A DNA stretch of 64,000 bases from Nocardia sp. GTDB taxonomy: Bacteria > Actinomycetota > Actinomycetes > Mycobacteriales > Mycobacteriaceae. Positions within the stretch are counted from its first letter, which is position 1; every line of letters starts with the position of its first letter. The notes under the pieces are model-generated. The model saw nothing but the letters and a program-made list of their open reading frames with translations, made no database searches and was not told the DNA's origin. The position numbers were made by a program, and so were the translations under genes. The DNA is taken from the NCBI RefSeq assembly GCF_025465275.1, contig NZ_JAODNK010000091.1:1-64000 (forward strand), given 5' to 3'. Of the stretch, positions 52,758 to 60,836 are shown in pieces.

Positions 52758-52779
52758 AGGTTCGAGACAAGTCGAACCT
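52758..52779. promoter_or_regulatory. ArsR-type operator copy B, AGGTTCG-N8-CGAACCT
   Basis: Second copy, here with 8-bp perfect arms AGGTTCGA/TCGAACCT. Its centre is 38 bp from that of copy A. It lies upstream of both the MFS operon and the divergent gene at 52873, which could therefore also be affected. Confidence 0.75.
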
Positions 52780-52872
52780 TTGGCGGCGCACTATTTCGTT
52801 CATCACAGTTTCCAAGGAATGCCCCGGCCGCATCTTGGTGCGACGATGCGTACGACGTCGTCGAAGGGGGCC

Positions 52873-53847
52873 GTGTTGGAAGTACGGGACAGTCGTAACT
52901 GGTTATTGATCGAGACACTCTCCGAGGTGCCGACCGTGATTGCGGAAGGCGATCGCCAGCGGCAACTGCGCCCGCTCGGAAATGTGCTGCGCGGCAAGAT
53001 ATTCGAATCGGTCAGTGAGGTCGTCGCGGAGGTGCGCAGTTCCCGCGAACCGCTCTACCGGGACCTTTCCAGCACTGAAGCCGACGCCTGCCCGCTCATC
53101 GCGCATCCGATCACAGCGCCGTGCGGTGAGGTTTTCGGTGTGCATGTCTATCTGGGCGAACCCGACGCCGCTGTGCTGCTACCGCCGCGTGCCGCAGCCT
53201 GGAGTTGGCGGACGAATTCGATCGGTGCGCCGATGCGCACGCCTTTCACCAGCGACTTCCGCGACCTCTACGGCATCGAGGACGATCGGGCCGAGGATGC
53301 TGAATTCGGTCTGGCAGATCTGTATAGGCGAATCCCGCGCATGTCCGATGTCGCGATCGTCATGAACGGTGTCGATTCCGCCGTGGCCGGGGACGTCCGA
53401 TCAGGGCATCTCATCGCGCGGCACGATAGCGGCCGCCGCCGGCTGATCCGATACGTCCGCCGCAGCGTCTCGGGCCCCTGCGGTGTTGTGCTGCGCGGTA
53501 TCGATCACGACGTGACCGCGCTCGGTCAGGAACCGCTGCTGGAGATCGAAACCGCCGACGCCGATATCGCCAACCGGATCGCGCGCAGTTCCGGCTCCTA
53601 CACAGCCCTCGTCGAAGTGCGTTCGGGCTGGGTGATCCGCTGGATCTCCGAACCGATTCCCGGGCTCACCCCGGAAGCCGGAGGCGGTGCGGCGCCGCTC
53701 CTGCCGAATGCGCCGACCCCGTCGGGCGATCCGACCACCGTCATGGTGGGAAGCCCGCTGCGCAGATACTGCGTGCAAGCGCTCGAATGGATCCGTTTCG
53801 GTTCGTCACAGGCGGCGCTGACAACGTTCACCGCGCTCGGCGACTGA
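52873..53847 (+). CDS. DUF5593/GAF-like sensor-type protein
   Basis: 324 residues from a GTG at 52873 preceded by AAGGGGG; an ATG at 52846 and earlier starts are possible. The N-terminal part (WLLIETLSEVPTVIAEGDRQ, PLGNVLRGKIF) and GEVFGVHVYLGEPDAA match mycobacterial/nocardial proteins of the DUF5593 type, with a PAS-like central region. No output domain is visible. Probably a small-molecule-binding protein of unknown role. Divergent from the MFS operon and close to its operators; convergent with the flavodoxin gene (11-bp gap). Confidence 0.65.
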   Translation: MLEVRDSRNWLLIETLSEVPTVIAEGDRQRQLRPLGNVLRGKIFESVSEVVAEVRSSREPLYRDLSSTEADACPLIAHPITAPCGEVFGVHVYLGEPDAAVLLPPRAAAWSWRTNSIGAPMRTPFTSDFRDLYGIEDDRAEDAEFGLADLYRRIPRMSDVAIVMNGVDSAVAGDVRSGHLIARHDSGRRRLIRYVRRSVSGPCGVVLRGIDHDVTALGQEPLLEIETADADIANRIARSSGSYTALVEVRSGWVIRWISEPIPGLTPEAGGGAAPLLPNAPTPSGDPTTVMVGSPLRRYCVQALEWIRFGSSQAALTTFTALGD

Positions 53848-53858
53848 TCCGACGCGAC

Positions 53859-54311
53859 TCAGCTGGTCGTGAGGGCCGGGATCGGTAGCGTCTCAGCCCA
53901 TTCGCGCGCCATATCCTTCGGGCGCACCTCGGTCGAGGAGTCGTGGCGAGCATGCTCACCGACCTGCGTCGCGCCGCGGGCGATGAGCTGCTCGGCGGCG
54001 ATCTCCCCGCCGCGGTTGTAGGTGTCGCCGTAGATGGAGTCGCCGAGCCCGAAAACGGCGAAGCGCAGCCCGGTCAGATCCGGTTGCGCGGCATCGAGCA
54101 GAGTGAAGAAAGGTTCTGCGCCCGTGGGCAATTCGCCGTCGCCGTAGGTGGAGCAGACCACGATGTGGAAGTCGTGCGCGTCGAGGTCGCCGGGATCGAA
54201 GTCGAACATATCGAACACCGAGACGTCGTAGGCGGAAAGCTCGTCGGCCAGAGCCTCCGCGACCATCTCGGCTGTACCCAGTTCAGATCCGAACAGAACG
54301 ATGACGCGCAC
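53859..54311 (-). CDS. Flavodoxin-like FMN protein
   Basis: 150 residues from a GTG with GGGAG six bases upstream. The FMN phosphate loop is FGSELGTAEMVAE (T/S-x-T-G-x-T-like, here with ELGTAE), and the ring-binding loops are STYGDGELPTGAEPF and GLGDSIYGDTYNRGG. Size fits a short-chain flavodoxin or MioC-like protein. It should carry electrons in place of ferredoxin. An IdeR/DtxR-like iron box 20-39 bases upstream suggests it is made when iron is short. Confidence 0.87.
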   Translation of the reverse strand: MRVIVLFGSELGTAEMVAEALADELSAYDVSVFDMFDFDPGDLDAHDFHIVVCSTYGDGELPTGAEPFFTLLDAAQPDLTGLRFAVFGLGDSIYGDTYNRGGEIAAEQLIARGATQVGEHARHDSSTEVRPKDMAREWAETLPIPALTTS

Positions 54312-54330
54312 GCCCCACTCCCTTCAATGT

Positions 54331-54350
54331 ATGTAAGCCTAGCCTAACTT
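54331..54350 (-). promoter_or_regulatory. IdeR/DtxR-like iron box
   Basis: On the minus strand this reads AAGTTAGGCTAGGCTTACAT. It matches the IdeR/DtxR consensus TTAGGTTAGGCTAACCTAA well in its first half and partly in the second. Position just before the flavodoxin gene supports iron-dependent repression. Inferred from the motif. Confidence 0.6.
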
Positions 54351-54374
54351 ACATTGTCATCGAAGTGCGTAACG

Positions 54375-55058
54375 TCAGTCGGCAGGTGTGGGGAACACCA
54401 ACGTGGCGCGAGCGAGGGTGTGACCCCCGATGGTGAAGCCGAGCAGAGCGCCGCTCGAGGTCGGGCCGACGCCGGACTTGTCGATATCGAGTGCGGTCAC
54501 GGTGACGTAGTAGTTGTGCACGCCGGATCCGGCGGGCGGCGCCGCGCCGACATAGCGGTCCGCGCCGGCATCGCCGCCCAGCTGGACGGCTCCGGCGGGC
54601 AGGGCTGTGCCGTCCGGAACGCCCGCACCCTCCGGAAGTGAAGTGGTGCCGGCGGGGATGTCGGTGACGATCCAGTGCCAGAACCCGCTTCCGGTCGGCG
54701 CCTGCGGGTCGTACATGGACACGACGAAACTCTTCGTGGCAGCGGGGAATCCGGACCAGGACAGTTGTGGCGAGAGATCCTGTCCGCCGGGAACTTTGAG
54801 TATGCCGGACCATTGCGGCTTGGGCAGCGCGGCTCCGCCGGGGACGGTCTGGCTGGTGAGGGCGAACGACGGCACCTTCGGGAGGTACCGGTACGGGTCG
54901 ACTCCGCCCGGCGCGGCCTGGTTGTCGGCCGCAGGGGCGACGGTGTGTGTTGTCGTCGGGGTGCCAGTGGCGGAGCCGCCGGATGAGCAGCCCGTCGCGG
55001 CACTGATCGATGCGAGGACGGCGGCGGTGACGGTGTATCGGAGGAGCCTGAGAGCCAT
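54375..55058 (-). CDS. YbhB/YbcL-type (PEBP) lipoprotein
   Basis: 227 residues from the ATG at 55058, eight bases after GGAGG. A lipobox-like ATGC near residue 23 predicts a lipoprotein anchored outside the membrane; a Thr/Ala/Pro linker follows. The domain shows the PEBP features YDPQAPTGSGFWHWIV and the terminal GHTLARATLVFPT. Ligand unknown. Its promoter matches that of the FSH1-like hydrolase (56224), so both are likely targets of the LysR gene between them. Confidence 0.85.
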   Translation of the reverse strand: MALRLLRYTVTAAVLASISAATGCSSGGSATGTPTTTHTVAPAADNQAAPGGVDPYRYLPKVPSFALTSQTVPGGAALPKPQWSGILKVPGGQDLSPQLSWSGFPAATKSFVVSMYDPQAPTGSGFWHWIVTDIPAGTTSLPEGAGVPDGTALPAGAVQLGGDAGADRYVGAAPPAGSGVHNYYVTVTALDIDKSGVGPTSSGALLGFTIGGHTLARATLVFPTPAD

Positions 55059-55119
55059 TGGAAAAGCCTCCAATGCAAAGGGTTTCATTGTTCGCTCCGG
55101 ATGAGCGAATCTGGAAACG

Positions 55120-55165
55120 ATGCTGCTCCGGCCGCATCTACAAGTCCAACAAGTAGTAAGTCTCG
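55120..55165 (-). promoter_or_regulatory. LysR-linked promoter of the PEBP gene
   Basis: On the minus strand the element CGAGACT-TA-CTACTTGTTGGAC spans 55144-55165 and is nearly identical to that at 56135-56156. TTGGAC (55144-55149) serves as -35 and CAGCAT (55120-55125) as -10 with an 18-base spacer. The downstream ATCGTTTCCA is also common to both. Confidence 0.65.
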
Positions 55166-55192
55166 TTCTCATAAGCTCTGTGCATGAACCGC

Positions 55193-56116
55193 CTATACGG
55201 CATCTTCCGGCCGCAGCAATGCGCCCAAGTGTTCCGGGGTGGCCAGCCAGTGGTGGCAGACTGCATCGACGAATGCGGCGGTGATGGGATCGGGCCGCAC
55301 GCGGGTGTAGACCGACAGCATTCGCTGCACCGGCGGATTCGGGTGCCGCAGTGTGCCGTCGAAGGATGCGGGCACCACATTGCCGGGCAGCAGTGTGACG
55401 CCCAGGCCGGCGTGCGCGAGGTTCAGCGCCGACGGCGCCTGCTCGGTGCGCACGGCGGCACGAGGGGTGAAACCCGCTGCGGCGCAGGCGGCGTCGAGCA
55501 CATCGGCCAGTCCGCTGGGCGGCGTAAAGTGCACCCAATCATGATTCGCGAGTTCGGCCAGGGGCACGGCGGTGGCGGTGCCCGGCAGGTCCGCGTCCGG
55601 AGCTGCGGCCAGCACGAATTGTTCGACGCCGATATCGCTGACCGGTCCCTCCCAGCCGGTGGGTGTCGGGCCGACCGCGACATCGGCGCGCCCGGCCTCC
55701 ATGGCTTCGATCAGGTCGTTGGTATGCCGGAACTCGACCAGCCGCACCTGTACATCGGGGTATTTGCGCCGCCAGGTCCGCAATGCGGCGGGCAGCACGC
55801 CGACGCTGATCGAATAGAGCGTGCCGACATGCAGCTCGCCGGCATCGACTCCCGAGGCGCGCATTGCCGCACTGGCCGCGCGGGCGGCATGCGCCAGACT
55901 GGCTCGGGCATGGGGCAGTGCGGTGCGCCCGGCAGGAGTGAGCCGCACGCCGCGGGGGAGGCGTTCGAGCAGCGGTCCGCCGAGGATCCGTTCGAGCGCC
56001 TGGATCTGGTGCGACAGGCCGGGCTGGCTGACGTGCAGCCGGGCGGCGGCGGTGGTGAACGAGCCTTCATCGACGACCGCGACGAAGTATTCGAGCTGGC
56101 GCAGTGAGACCGACAT
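55193..56116 (-). CDS. LysR family regulator
   Basis: 307 residues, full length. N-terminal HTH: LRQLEYFVAVVDEGSFTTAAARLHVSQPGLSHQIQALE. C-terminal periplasmic-binding-like effector domain. It lies between a PEBP gene on the same strand and a divergent FSH1-like hydrolase, both preceded by the same 22-bp element, the simplest reading being that it activates both. Effector unknown. Confidence 0.92.
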   Translation of the reverse strand: MSVSLRQLEYFVAVVDEGSFTTAAARLHVSQPGLSHQIQALERILGGPLLERLPRGVRLTPAGRTALPHARASLAHAARAASAAMRASGVDAGELHVGTLYSISVGVLPAALRTWRRKYPDVQVRLVEFRHTNDLIEAMEAGRADVAVGPTPTGWEGPVSDIGVEQFVLAAAPDADLPGTATAVPLAELANHDWVHFTPPSGLADVLDAACAAAGFTPRAAVRTEQAPSALNLAHAGLGVTLLPGNVVPASFDGTLRHPNPPVQRMLSVYTRVRPDPITAAFVDAVCHHWLATPEHLGALLRPEDAV

Positions 56117-56134
56117 GCACGCAGATTATAGGTT

Positions 56135-56180
56135 CGAGACTATCTACTTGTTGGACAAATGATTCGGGTCGCCGCAGGAT
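56135..56180 (+). promoter_or_regulatory. LysR-linked promoter of the FSH1-like gene
   Basis: Element CGAGACT-AT-CTACTTGTTGGAC (56135-56156) followed by TTGGAC as -35 and CAGGAT (56175-56180) as -10, 18 bases apart. It is the twin of the promoter at 55120-55165 and lies 19 bases from the LysR start codon, so autoregulation is also possible. Confidence 0.65.
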
Positions 56181-56223
56181 CGTTTCCATGACCGCCAATT
56201 CCGTATCGGCTGGAGGAGTGACA

Positions 56224-56805
56224 ATGCGAAAATTGCGCATGCTGTGCCTGCACGGCTATCACGGGTCCGCCGCTATGCTGCGTCGACAGATCGCACCGCT
56301 GGCCGGTGACTTCGGTCCGGGCGTCGAGCTCGTATTCGTTGATGCTCCCTCGTTGGCCCGGGGAGATTTCGGATGGTGGCACAACGGGTTTCGCGGTTGG
56401 GAAGACACGCGTGACTGGGCGGTCGAACTTTTGTCGACCGGTCCGGGCGTCGATGGCGTCTTCGGGTTCAGTCAAGGCGCGGCTCTTACCGGTTTGCTTG
56501 CGGCGGTGCGCGAGAACTCCAGTCCGCCACTGCCATTCGACTTCGCCATCATGATCGGCGGATTCACCAGCCCGGCGCCGCAGCACGCGCAGCTGTTCGG
56601 TAGCAAGCTGGCGCTGCCCTCGGTGCATGTGATGGGCCGGTCCGACACGATCGTGCCAATGCGTGATTCGCTCGCGCTCGCTGATCGATTCGCCGATCCG
56701 CTGGTGCTCGAACACCGTGGCGGGCATGTCATTCCGGGCGAGAGCGCCATCGCCGTACCGATCGCAGCCTTCCTGGCTGATCGTGCGCGGCAGCTACAGG
56801 GTTAG
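56224..56805 (+). CDS. FSH1-like serine hydrolase
   Basis: 193 residues from the ATG at 56224 (GGAGGAG five bases upstream). FSH1 family motifs: RMLCLHGYHGSAAML, GVFGFSQGAAL (nucleophile Ser) and MGRSDTIVPMRDS with a final His in HRGGHVIP. Normal size, cytoplasmic. Esterase or thioesterase of unknown substrate. It is divergent from LysR and shares its promoter element with the PEBP lipoprotein. Overlaps the MarR gene by 4 bp tail-to-tail. Confidence 0.88.
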   Translation: MRKLRMLCLHGYHGSAAMLRRQIAPLAGDFGPGVELVFVDAPSLARGDFGWWHNGFRGWEDTRDWAVELLSTGPGVDGVFGFSQGAALTGLLAAVRENSSPPLPFDFAIMIGGFTSPAPQHAQLFGSKLALPSVHVMGRSDTIVPMRDSLALADRFADPLVLEHRGGHVIPGESAIAVPIAAFLADRARQLQG

Positions 56806-57230
56806 GTCTGGTCGAGCGCGCCGTCGACGACCTCGAGGAGTGTGTCCAAGGCCGCCAACTGTTGTGCGGTGAGGGATCCGAAGACTTGCTGGAGCATGTG
56901 TGCACCCGCCGCTGAACTCGCTGCGAGTGCTTCGGCTCCGGAGGGTGTGATCGCGACGAGTTTGGCCCGGCCGTCGTCCGGATCCGGGGCGCGTTCGATG
57001 AGTCCGTCGCGGGCCAGACTTTCGACGGCCTGAGTGACCGATCGCTGTGCCAGGCCGAGTTCCTCGGCCAATGCGGCCTGCCGGAGCGGGCCCTGGGCGG
57101 CCAGGATGTCCAGCATTTTCGTCCGCGCCAACGAGAGGCCGCTGGCGGCCATGTGGCCGTCCAGCGCCTTCCGAACCTGATAGGCCACGGCCAGGTAGTG
57201 CAGCCCTACTCGCTCCGGCTCGGCGGTCAT
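56802..57230 (-). CDS. MarR family regulator
   Basis: 142 residues from the ATG at 57230 with GGGAG seven bases upstream. Winged helix: RQAALAEELGLAQRSVTQAVESLARDGLIERAPDPDDGRAKLVAITPSG, including the DxR wing. Divergent from the SDR gene at 57348; two copies of TGCTGAGGTACCTCAGCA lie between, so it most likely represses itself and the SDR gene. Inducer unknown. Confidence 0.9.
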   Translation of the reverse strand: MTAEPERVGLHYLAVAYQVRKALDGHMAASGLSLARTKMLDILAAQGPLRQAALAEELGLAQRSVTQAVESLARDGLIERAPDPDDGRAKLVAITPSGAEALAASSAAGAHMLQQVFGSLTAQQLAALDTLLEVVDGALDQT

Positions 57231-57281
57231 GGTTGTGCTCCCTGGGTTGCGTGACGGGCAGGCATTGTGATGGTAGCGCAA

Positions 57282-57299
57282 TGCTGAGGTACCTCAGCA
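57282..57299. promoter_or_regulatory. MarR operator 1, TGCTGAGGTACCTCAGCA
   Basis: Perfect 18-bp palindrome in the MarR/SDR gap. A near-identical copy is 27 bp away at 57309-57326. Assigned to the adjacent MarR protein by position. Confidence 0.75.
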
Positions 57300-57308
57300 C
57301 TGATATGA

Positions 57309-57326
57309 TGCGGAGGTACCTCAGCA
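57309..57326. promoter_or_regulatory. MarR operator 2, TGCGGAGGTACCTCAGCA
   Basis: One base different from copy 1 (T to G at position 4). It starts at the last base of a TATGAT -10 candidate for the SDR gene (57304-57309), so binding would block that promoter. Confidence 0.7.
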
Positions 57327-57347
57327 ATTGATGCGAAGGAGTAGCTC

Positions 57348-58211
57348 ATGGGCAATCCACCGGTCATCGTGATCACCGGGGCAACCAATGGCCTGGGCAG
57401 GCTCGCCGCGCTCGAGCTGGCGCGGCGAGGTGCTCAGCTGGGCATTGTCGCGCGCAGCCCGGACAAGGTGGACGAGCTGCGCGGTGAGATCGAGAGCGTC
57501 GCGCCGGGCACCGCCATCGACTCGTTCCTTGCGGATCTGACCTCCCTGGGCGACGTTCGCCGGGTGGGTCAGGAGATCGGCGCCCGGTACGACAGTATCG
57601 ACGTGCTGATCAATAACGCTGGTGTGCACGCCTTTTCGCAGCGAATCACCGACGACGGGTTCTCCGAAATGGTGGCGGTGAACTATCTCGCTCCCTGGCT
57701 GCTCACGAGCACCCTGCTGAACAAGTTGGTGGCCTCGGCTCCCGCCCGGATCGTCACTACCGCTTCCGCTGCCGCCCAGCACGCCCGCAGTATCGACCCC
57801 GCCCGAGATCTGACGCTCACCGCGGAATACACCAGGCGTGAGTCCGGAATCCTTTACGGCCGAACGAAATTGATGGACATGATGTTCAGCCTGGAACTCG
57901 GTCGCCGCCTGGCGGGCACAGGCGTCACCGTGAACTGCTGTGATCCGGGCTTCAACACCACCGGGTTGGGCAGGGACCTGCCTTTCGCCGGAATTCTGGA
58001 GCGTGCACTCACGGCGCTGCATGTGGGCGATCCGCGCCGCGGGGCGGGGATCATTGTGCGGCTCGCCACCGATCCGGCATTCGCCGAGAGTGCCGACGGC
58101 TATTACTCGGTCAAGTCGGAACGTCCGATCGACTGCCCGGAATATGGGCGTAGCAAGGAGATTCAGGCGCAGCTGTGGGACGCCACCTCCGCTGTGCTCG
58201 AACGGCAATAG
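57348..58211 (+). CDS. SDR oxidoreductase, retinol-dehydrogenase-like
   Basis: 287 residues, GAAGGAG upstream of the ATG. Cofactor motif TGATNGLGRLAA, NNAG in VLINNAGVHAF, Ser in VTTASAAAQ and YGRTK for catalytic Tyr/Lys; CDPGFNTTGLGRD is the typical PG motif of the retinol-dehydrogenase-like SDRs. NADP(H)-dependent reduction of a carbonyl is likely. Controlled by the divergent MarR gene. Confidence 0.9.
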   Translation: MGNPPVIVITGATNGLGRLAALELARRGAQLGIVARSPDKVDELRGEIESVAPGTAIDSFLADLTSLGDVRRVGQEIGARYDSIDVLINNAGVHAFSQRITDDGFSEMVAVNYLAPWLLTSTLLNKLVASAPARIVTTASAAAQHARSIDPARDLTLTAEYTRRESGILYGRTKLMDMMFSLELGRRLAGTGVTVNCCDPGFNTTGLGRDLPFAGILERALTALHVGDPRRGAGIIVRLATDPAFAESADGYYSVKSERPIDCPEYGRSKEIQAQLWDATSAVLERQ

Positions 58212-58233
58212 GCGACGTCCTACCGCGGGCGTG

Positions 58234-59100
58234 CTAGGTCGACGGGGTGATGAGTTCGTCGGTGACCCACTGCGCGACCTTGGCGGGATAGGGCGCCGAC
58301 AGTCCGAGGACGATGTGCCGGAACCCGGCCTCGATCGCGGCGCCGATCGCATCGCGGGTATCACCGGGCCGGTCGTAGGAGACCGGCAGATGGATCGACC
58401 GGATGATCGACGCGGGGTCGCGGCCGATCTCGGTGCAATAGCGGTCCAGCAGCGCACTGCGCTGGATGACATCGCCGATATCGCCGCCGGGGATGTTCCA
58501 CACATCGGCATGTTCGGCGACCACGCGGAGTACCGAGGCCGAGCGTCCGCCGATGACGATCGGCGGGTACGGGCGCTGCACCGGTTTGGGATTGCCGAAT
58601 GCTCCGGTGAGGTGGACGTGGGCGCCGTCGAAATCGAACGGTTCGGTCTCGGTCCACAACCGCCGGATGACCGTGCACGCTTCAGCGAGGCTTTCCACCG
58701 CGTCTTTCGCCTCGTGATACGGCAGGCCGTGTGCGTCGTACTCGCGCCGGGCGAGTGGATGGCTGGGCCGCGAGCCTGCGCCGATACCGAAATCGAGCCG
58801 CCCACCGGAGACGATGTCGACGGTCGTGGCGATCTTGGCCAGCAGCGCGGGCGGCCGGAAGCGGTTGCTGGTCACGAGCAGTCCGACACGCAGTCGCTCG
58901 GTGTGCGCGGCGAGCGCGGAGAGCAGGGTCCAGCCTTCGAAGATGGGTCCGTCGGGGTCGCCGCCGATCGGCATGAGGTGATCGAACAACCACGCGTGCT
59001 CGATCTCGGGGATGGCGTCCGCCTCGCGCCAGACTCGCAGGACGTCCTGGTAGTCGACTTGCATCGGGGCGGTGATGATTCCGAAACTGGTGTGGGACAT
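58234..59100 (-). CDS. LLM-class F420-dependent oxidoreductase
   Basis: 288 residues with F420-type signatures: WLFDHLMPIGGDPDGPIFEGWTLLSALAAHTERLRVGLLVTSNRFRPPALLAKIATTVDIVSGGRLDFGIGAG. This group reduces or oxidises substrates with F420, the usual mycobacterial/nocardial deazaflavin. The preceding aldo/keto reductase gene ends 15 bases upstream, so the two form an operon under the TetR gene at 60240. Substrate unknown. Confidence 0.9.
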   Translation of the reverse strand: MSHTSFGIITAPMQVDYQDVLRVWREADAIPEIEHAWLFDHLMPIGGDPDGPIFEGWTLLSALAAHTERLRVGLLVTSNRFRPPALLAKIATTVDIVSGGRLDFGIGAGSRPSHPLARREYDAHGLPYHEAKDAVESLAEACTVIRRLWTETEPFDFDGAHVHLTGAFGNPKPVQRPYPPIVIGGRSASVLRVVAEHADVWNIPGGDIGDVIQRSALLDRYCTEIGRDPASIIRSIHLPVSYDRPGDTRDAIGAAIEAGFRHIVLGLSAPYPAKVAQWVTDELITPST

Positions 59101-59115
59101 GGGAGTTGATCCTCT

Positions 59116-60135
59116 TCAGCGACGGCGCAGTGCCGGGTCGAGCAGGGCGGGAGGGGTGTCGTTCTTCTCGTCGGCGGCGAGATCGACGCCGGGCGTGACA
59201 ATGGCATCGATCGCGTCGAGCACATCGGCGGACAGCACGGTGTCCGCGGCAGCGAGCTGAGAATGCAAGTGGTCCATAGTGCGCGGGCCGATGATCGCGC
59301 TGGTCACGGCCGGGTGCGCGGTGACAAATCCGAGCGCGAGCTGGATCATGGTCAGCCCGGCCTCGTCGGCGACTCCGGCCAGCTTTTCGACGGCATCGAG
59401 CTTGGCCCGATTGGCCGGTATGGTGGTGTCGAAGCGCTGCGGCATGAATGCCGCACGGCTGGTGGTGATTTCGCGGCCCTCGCGGATCGCGCCCGACAAC
59501 CAGCCCGAGGCCAGTGGACTCCACGCCAGCACGCCGAGTCCGTACTGCTCGGTCACGGGCAGGACGTGAGCTTCGATGCCGCGCTGCAGGATCGAGTAAC
59601 CGGGTTGTTCGGTGACATAGCGGCTCAGGTGATTCTCCCGGGCGGCCCACTGCGCCTGCACAATCCGGTACGCGGGGAAGGTCGAGGAGCCGAAGTAGCG
59701 AATCTTGCCCGCGCGCTGCAGATCCGTCAGCGCCGACAGTGTCTCTTCGTCGCTAGTGGTCGGATCCCACCGGTGGATTTGATAGAGATCGACATGGTCG
59801 GCGCCCAAGCGGCGCAGGCTGTTATCCAATTCGGCGACCAGCCAGCGGCGCGAGCTGCCCTGATGGTTGCGTTCGTCGCCCATCGGCAGGTACGCCTTGG
59901 TCGCCAGTACGAGGTCGTCGCGGCGGCCGGCGATGGCCTTGCCGACCATCTCCTCGGACTCGCCCCGGCTGTACGCGTCGGCGGTGTCGATGAGGTTGAC
60001 CCCGGCCTCGAGAGCGGCATCGACAATGGCCGTGGCCTCGTCCTGGGTGGTGCGTCCCATGCTGCCGAAGTTCATCGCGCCGAGCGCGAGTGTGCTGACC
60101 TGCACACCGGTGCGGCCCAAGGTGCGGTACTGCAT
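59116..60135 (-). CDS. Aldo/keto reductase
   Basis: 339 residues from the ATG at 60135, five bases after AGGAGG-like GGAGGA. Catalytic tetrad: Asp/Tyr in DTADAYSRG, Lys in VLATKAYL, His in YQIHRWDP. YQIHRWDP and the C-terminal IIGPRTMDHLHSQLA mark the AKR11/YajO-like group. NADPH-dependent carbonyl reduction. First gene of an operon with the F420 oxidoreductase; its promoter holds two TetR operators. Confidence 0.9.
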   Translation of the reverse strand: MQYRTLGRTGVQVSTLALGAMNFGSMGRTTQDEATAIVDAALEAGVNLIDTADAYSRGESEEMVGKAIAGRRDDLVLATKAYLPMGDERNHQGSSRRWLVAELDNSLRRLGADHVDLYQIHRWDPTTSDEETLSALTDLQRAGKIRYFGSSTFPAYRIVQAQWAARENHLSRYVTEQPGYSILQRGIEAHVLPVTEQYGLGVLAWSPLASGWLSGAIREGREITTSRAAFMPQRFDTTIPANRAKLDAVEKLAGVADEAGLTMIQLALGFVTAHPAVTSAIIGPRTMDHLHSQLAAADTVLSADVLDAIDAIVTPGVDLAADEKNDTPPALLDPALRRR

Positions 60136-60164
60136 GACGGTCCTCCTGTGGCAAACTGAACAAA

Positions 60165-60206
60165 CGGAACGTTGTTCCGATAACCAACATACGGAACGTT
60201 GTTCCG
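60165..60206. promoter_or_regulatory. Pair of TetR operators, CGGAACGTTGTTCCG x2
   Basis: Two identical copies of CGGAAC-GTT-GTTCCG at 60165-60179 and 60192-60206, 27 bp apart, between the divergent AKR and TetR genes. Both have perfect 6-bp arms. The placement over the divergent promoters points to TetR autoregulation and AKR repression. Confidence 0.75.
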
Positions 60207-60239
60207 TTTGCCAAGGGAAGCGACGGAGGTAGTGGCGCA

Positions 60240-60821
60240 GTGGCCGAAATCGACAGCGAACCAGGGCTACCGCGGAAGCGGGCCGACGCCCGGCGCAATG
60301 CGGAGACGCTGCTGGACGCGGCAGCAGCGGCCTTCGTCGCCTCCGGCGTCGAAGTGCCCGTGCGCGATATCGCCGCCAGGGCCGGCGTCGGCGTCGGCAC
60401 GATCTACCGCCACTTCCCGACACGAGCCGATCTGATCGTCGCGGTCTACCGGCATCAGGTCGAGGCCTGCGCCGAGGCCGGTCCGATTCTGTTGGCGGAC
60501 AGCGCTACCCCGCACGCCGCCCTGGCGAAATGGATCAACCTCTTCGTCGACTTCCTGATCACCAAACACGGCCTCGCCAGGGCCCTGCAATCCGACGATG
60601 CCGCCTTCGCCACCCTGCACACCTACTTCCTCGACCGCCTCGTCCCGGTCTGTGCCCAATTGCTGGACGCCGCAGGCGAAGCGGGCGAGATCCGCCGAGA
60701 CATCCCAGCCGTCGAACTCATGCGCGGCGTCGGCAACCTCTGCATCGGCGCAGAAGACAACGCCCACTACGACGCCCGCCGCATGGTCGGACTCGTCATC
60801 GCGGGACTGCGCAGGCGTTAG
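60240..60821 (+). CDS. TetR family regulator of the AKR-LLM operon
   Basis: 193 residues from a GTG start. HTH: VRDIAARAGVGVGTIYRHFPTRADLIVAVY, a standard TetR N-terminus; the C-terminal part has the SbtR-type pattern ending VGNLCIGAEDN. Divergent from the AKR gene, with two operator copies between. It lacks features of gamma-butyrolactone receptors (ArpA type). Inducer unknown. Confidence 0.9.
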   Translation: MAEIDSEPGLPRKRADARRNAETLLDAAAAAFVASGVEVPVRDIAARAGVGVGTIYRHFPTRADLIVAVYRHQVEACAEAGPILLADSATPHAALAKWINLFVDFLITKHGLARALQSDDAAFATLHTYFLDRLVPVCAQLLDAAGEAGEIRRDIPAVELMRGVGNLCIGAEDNAHYDARRMVGLVIAGLRRR

Positions 60822-60836
60822 CTGGTTTGCAACTGA

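Noticed and set aside
60240..60821. TetR gene as the butyrolactone receptor
   Set aside because: Its operators and divergent AKR partner tie it to another operon, and it lacks ArpA-type N-terminal features.
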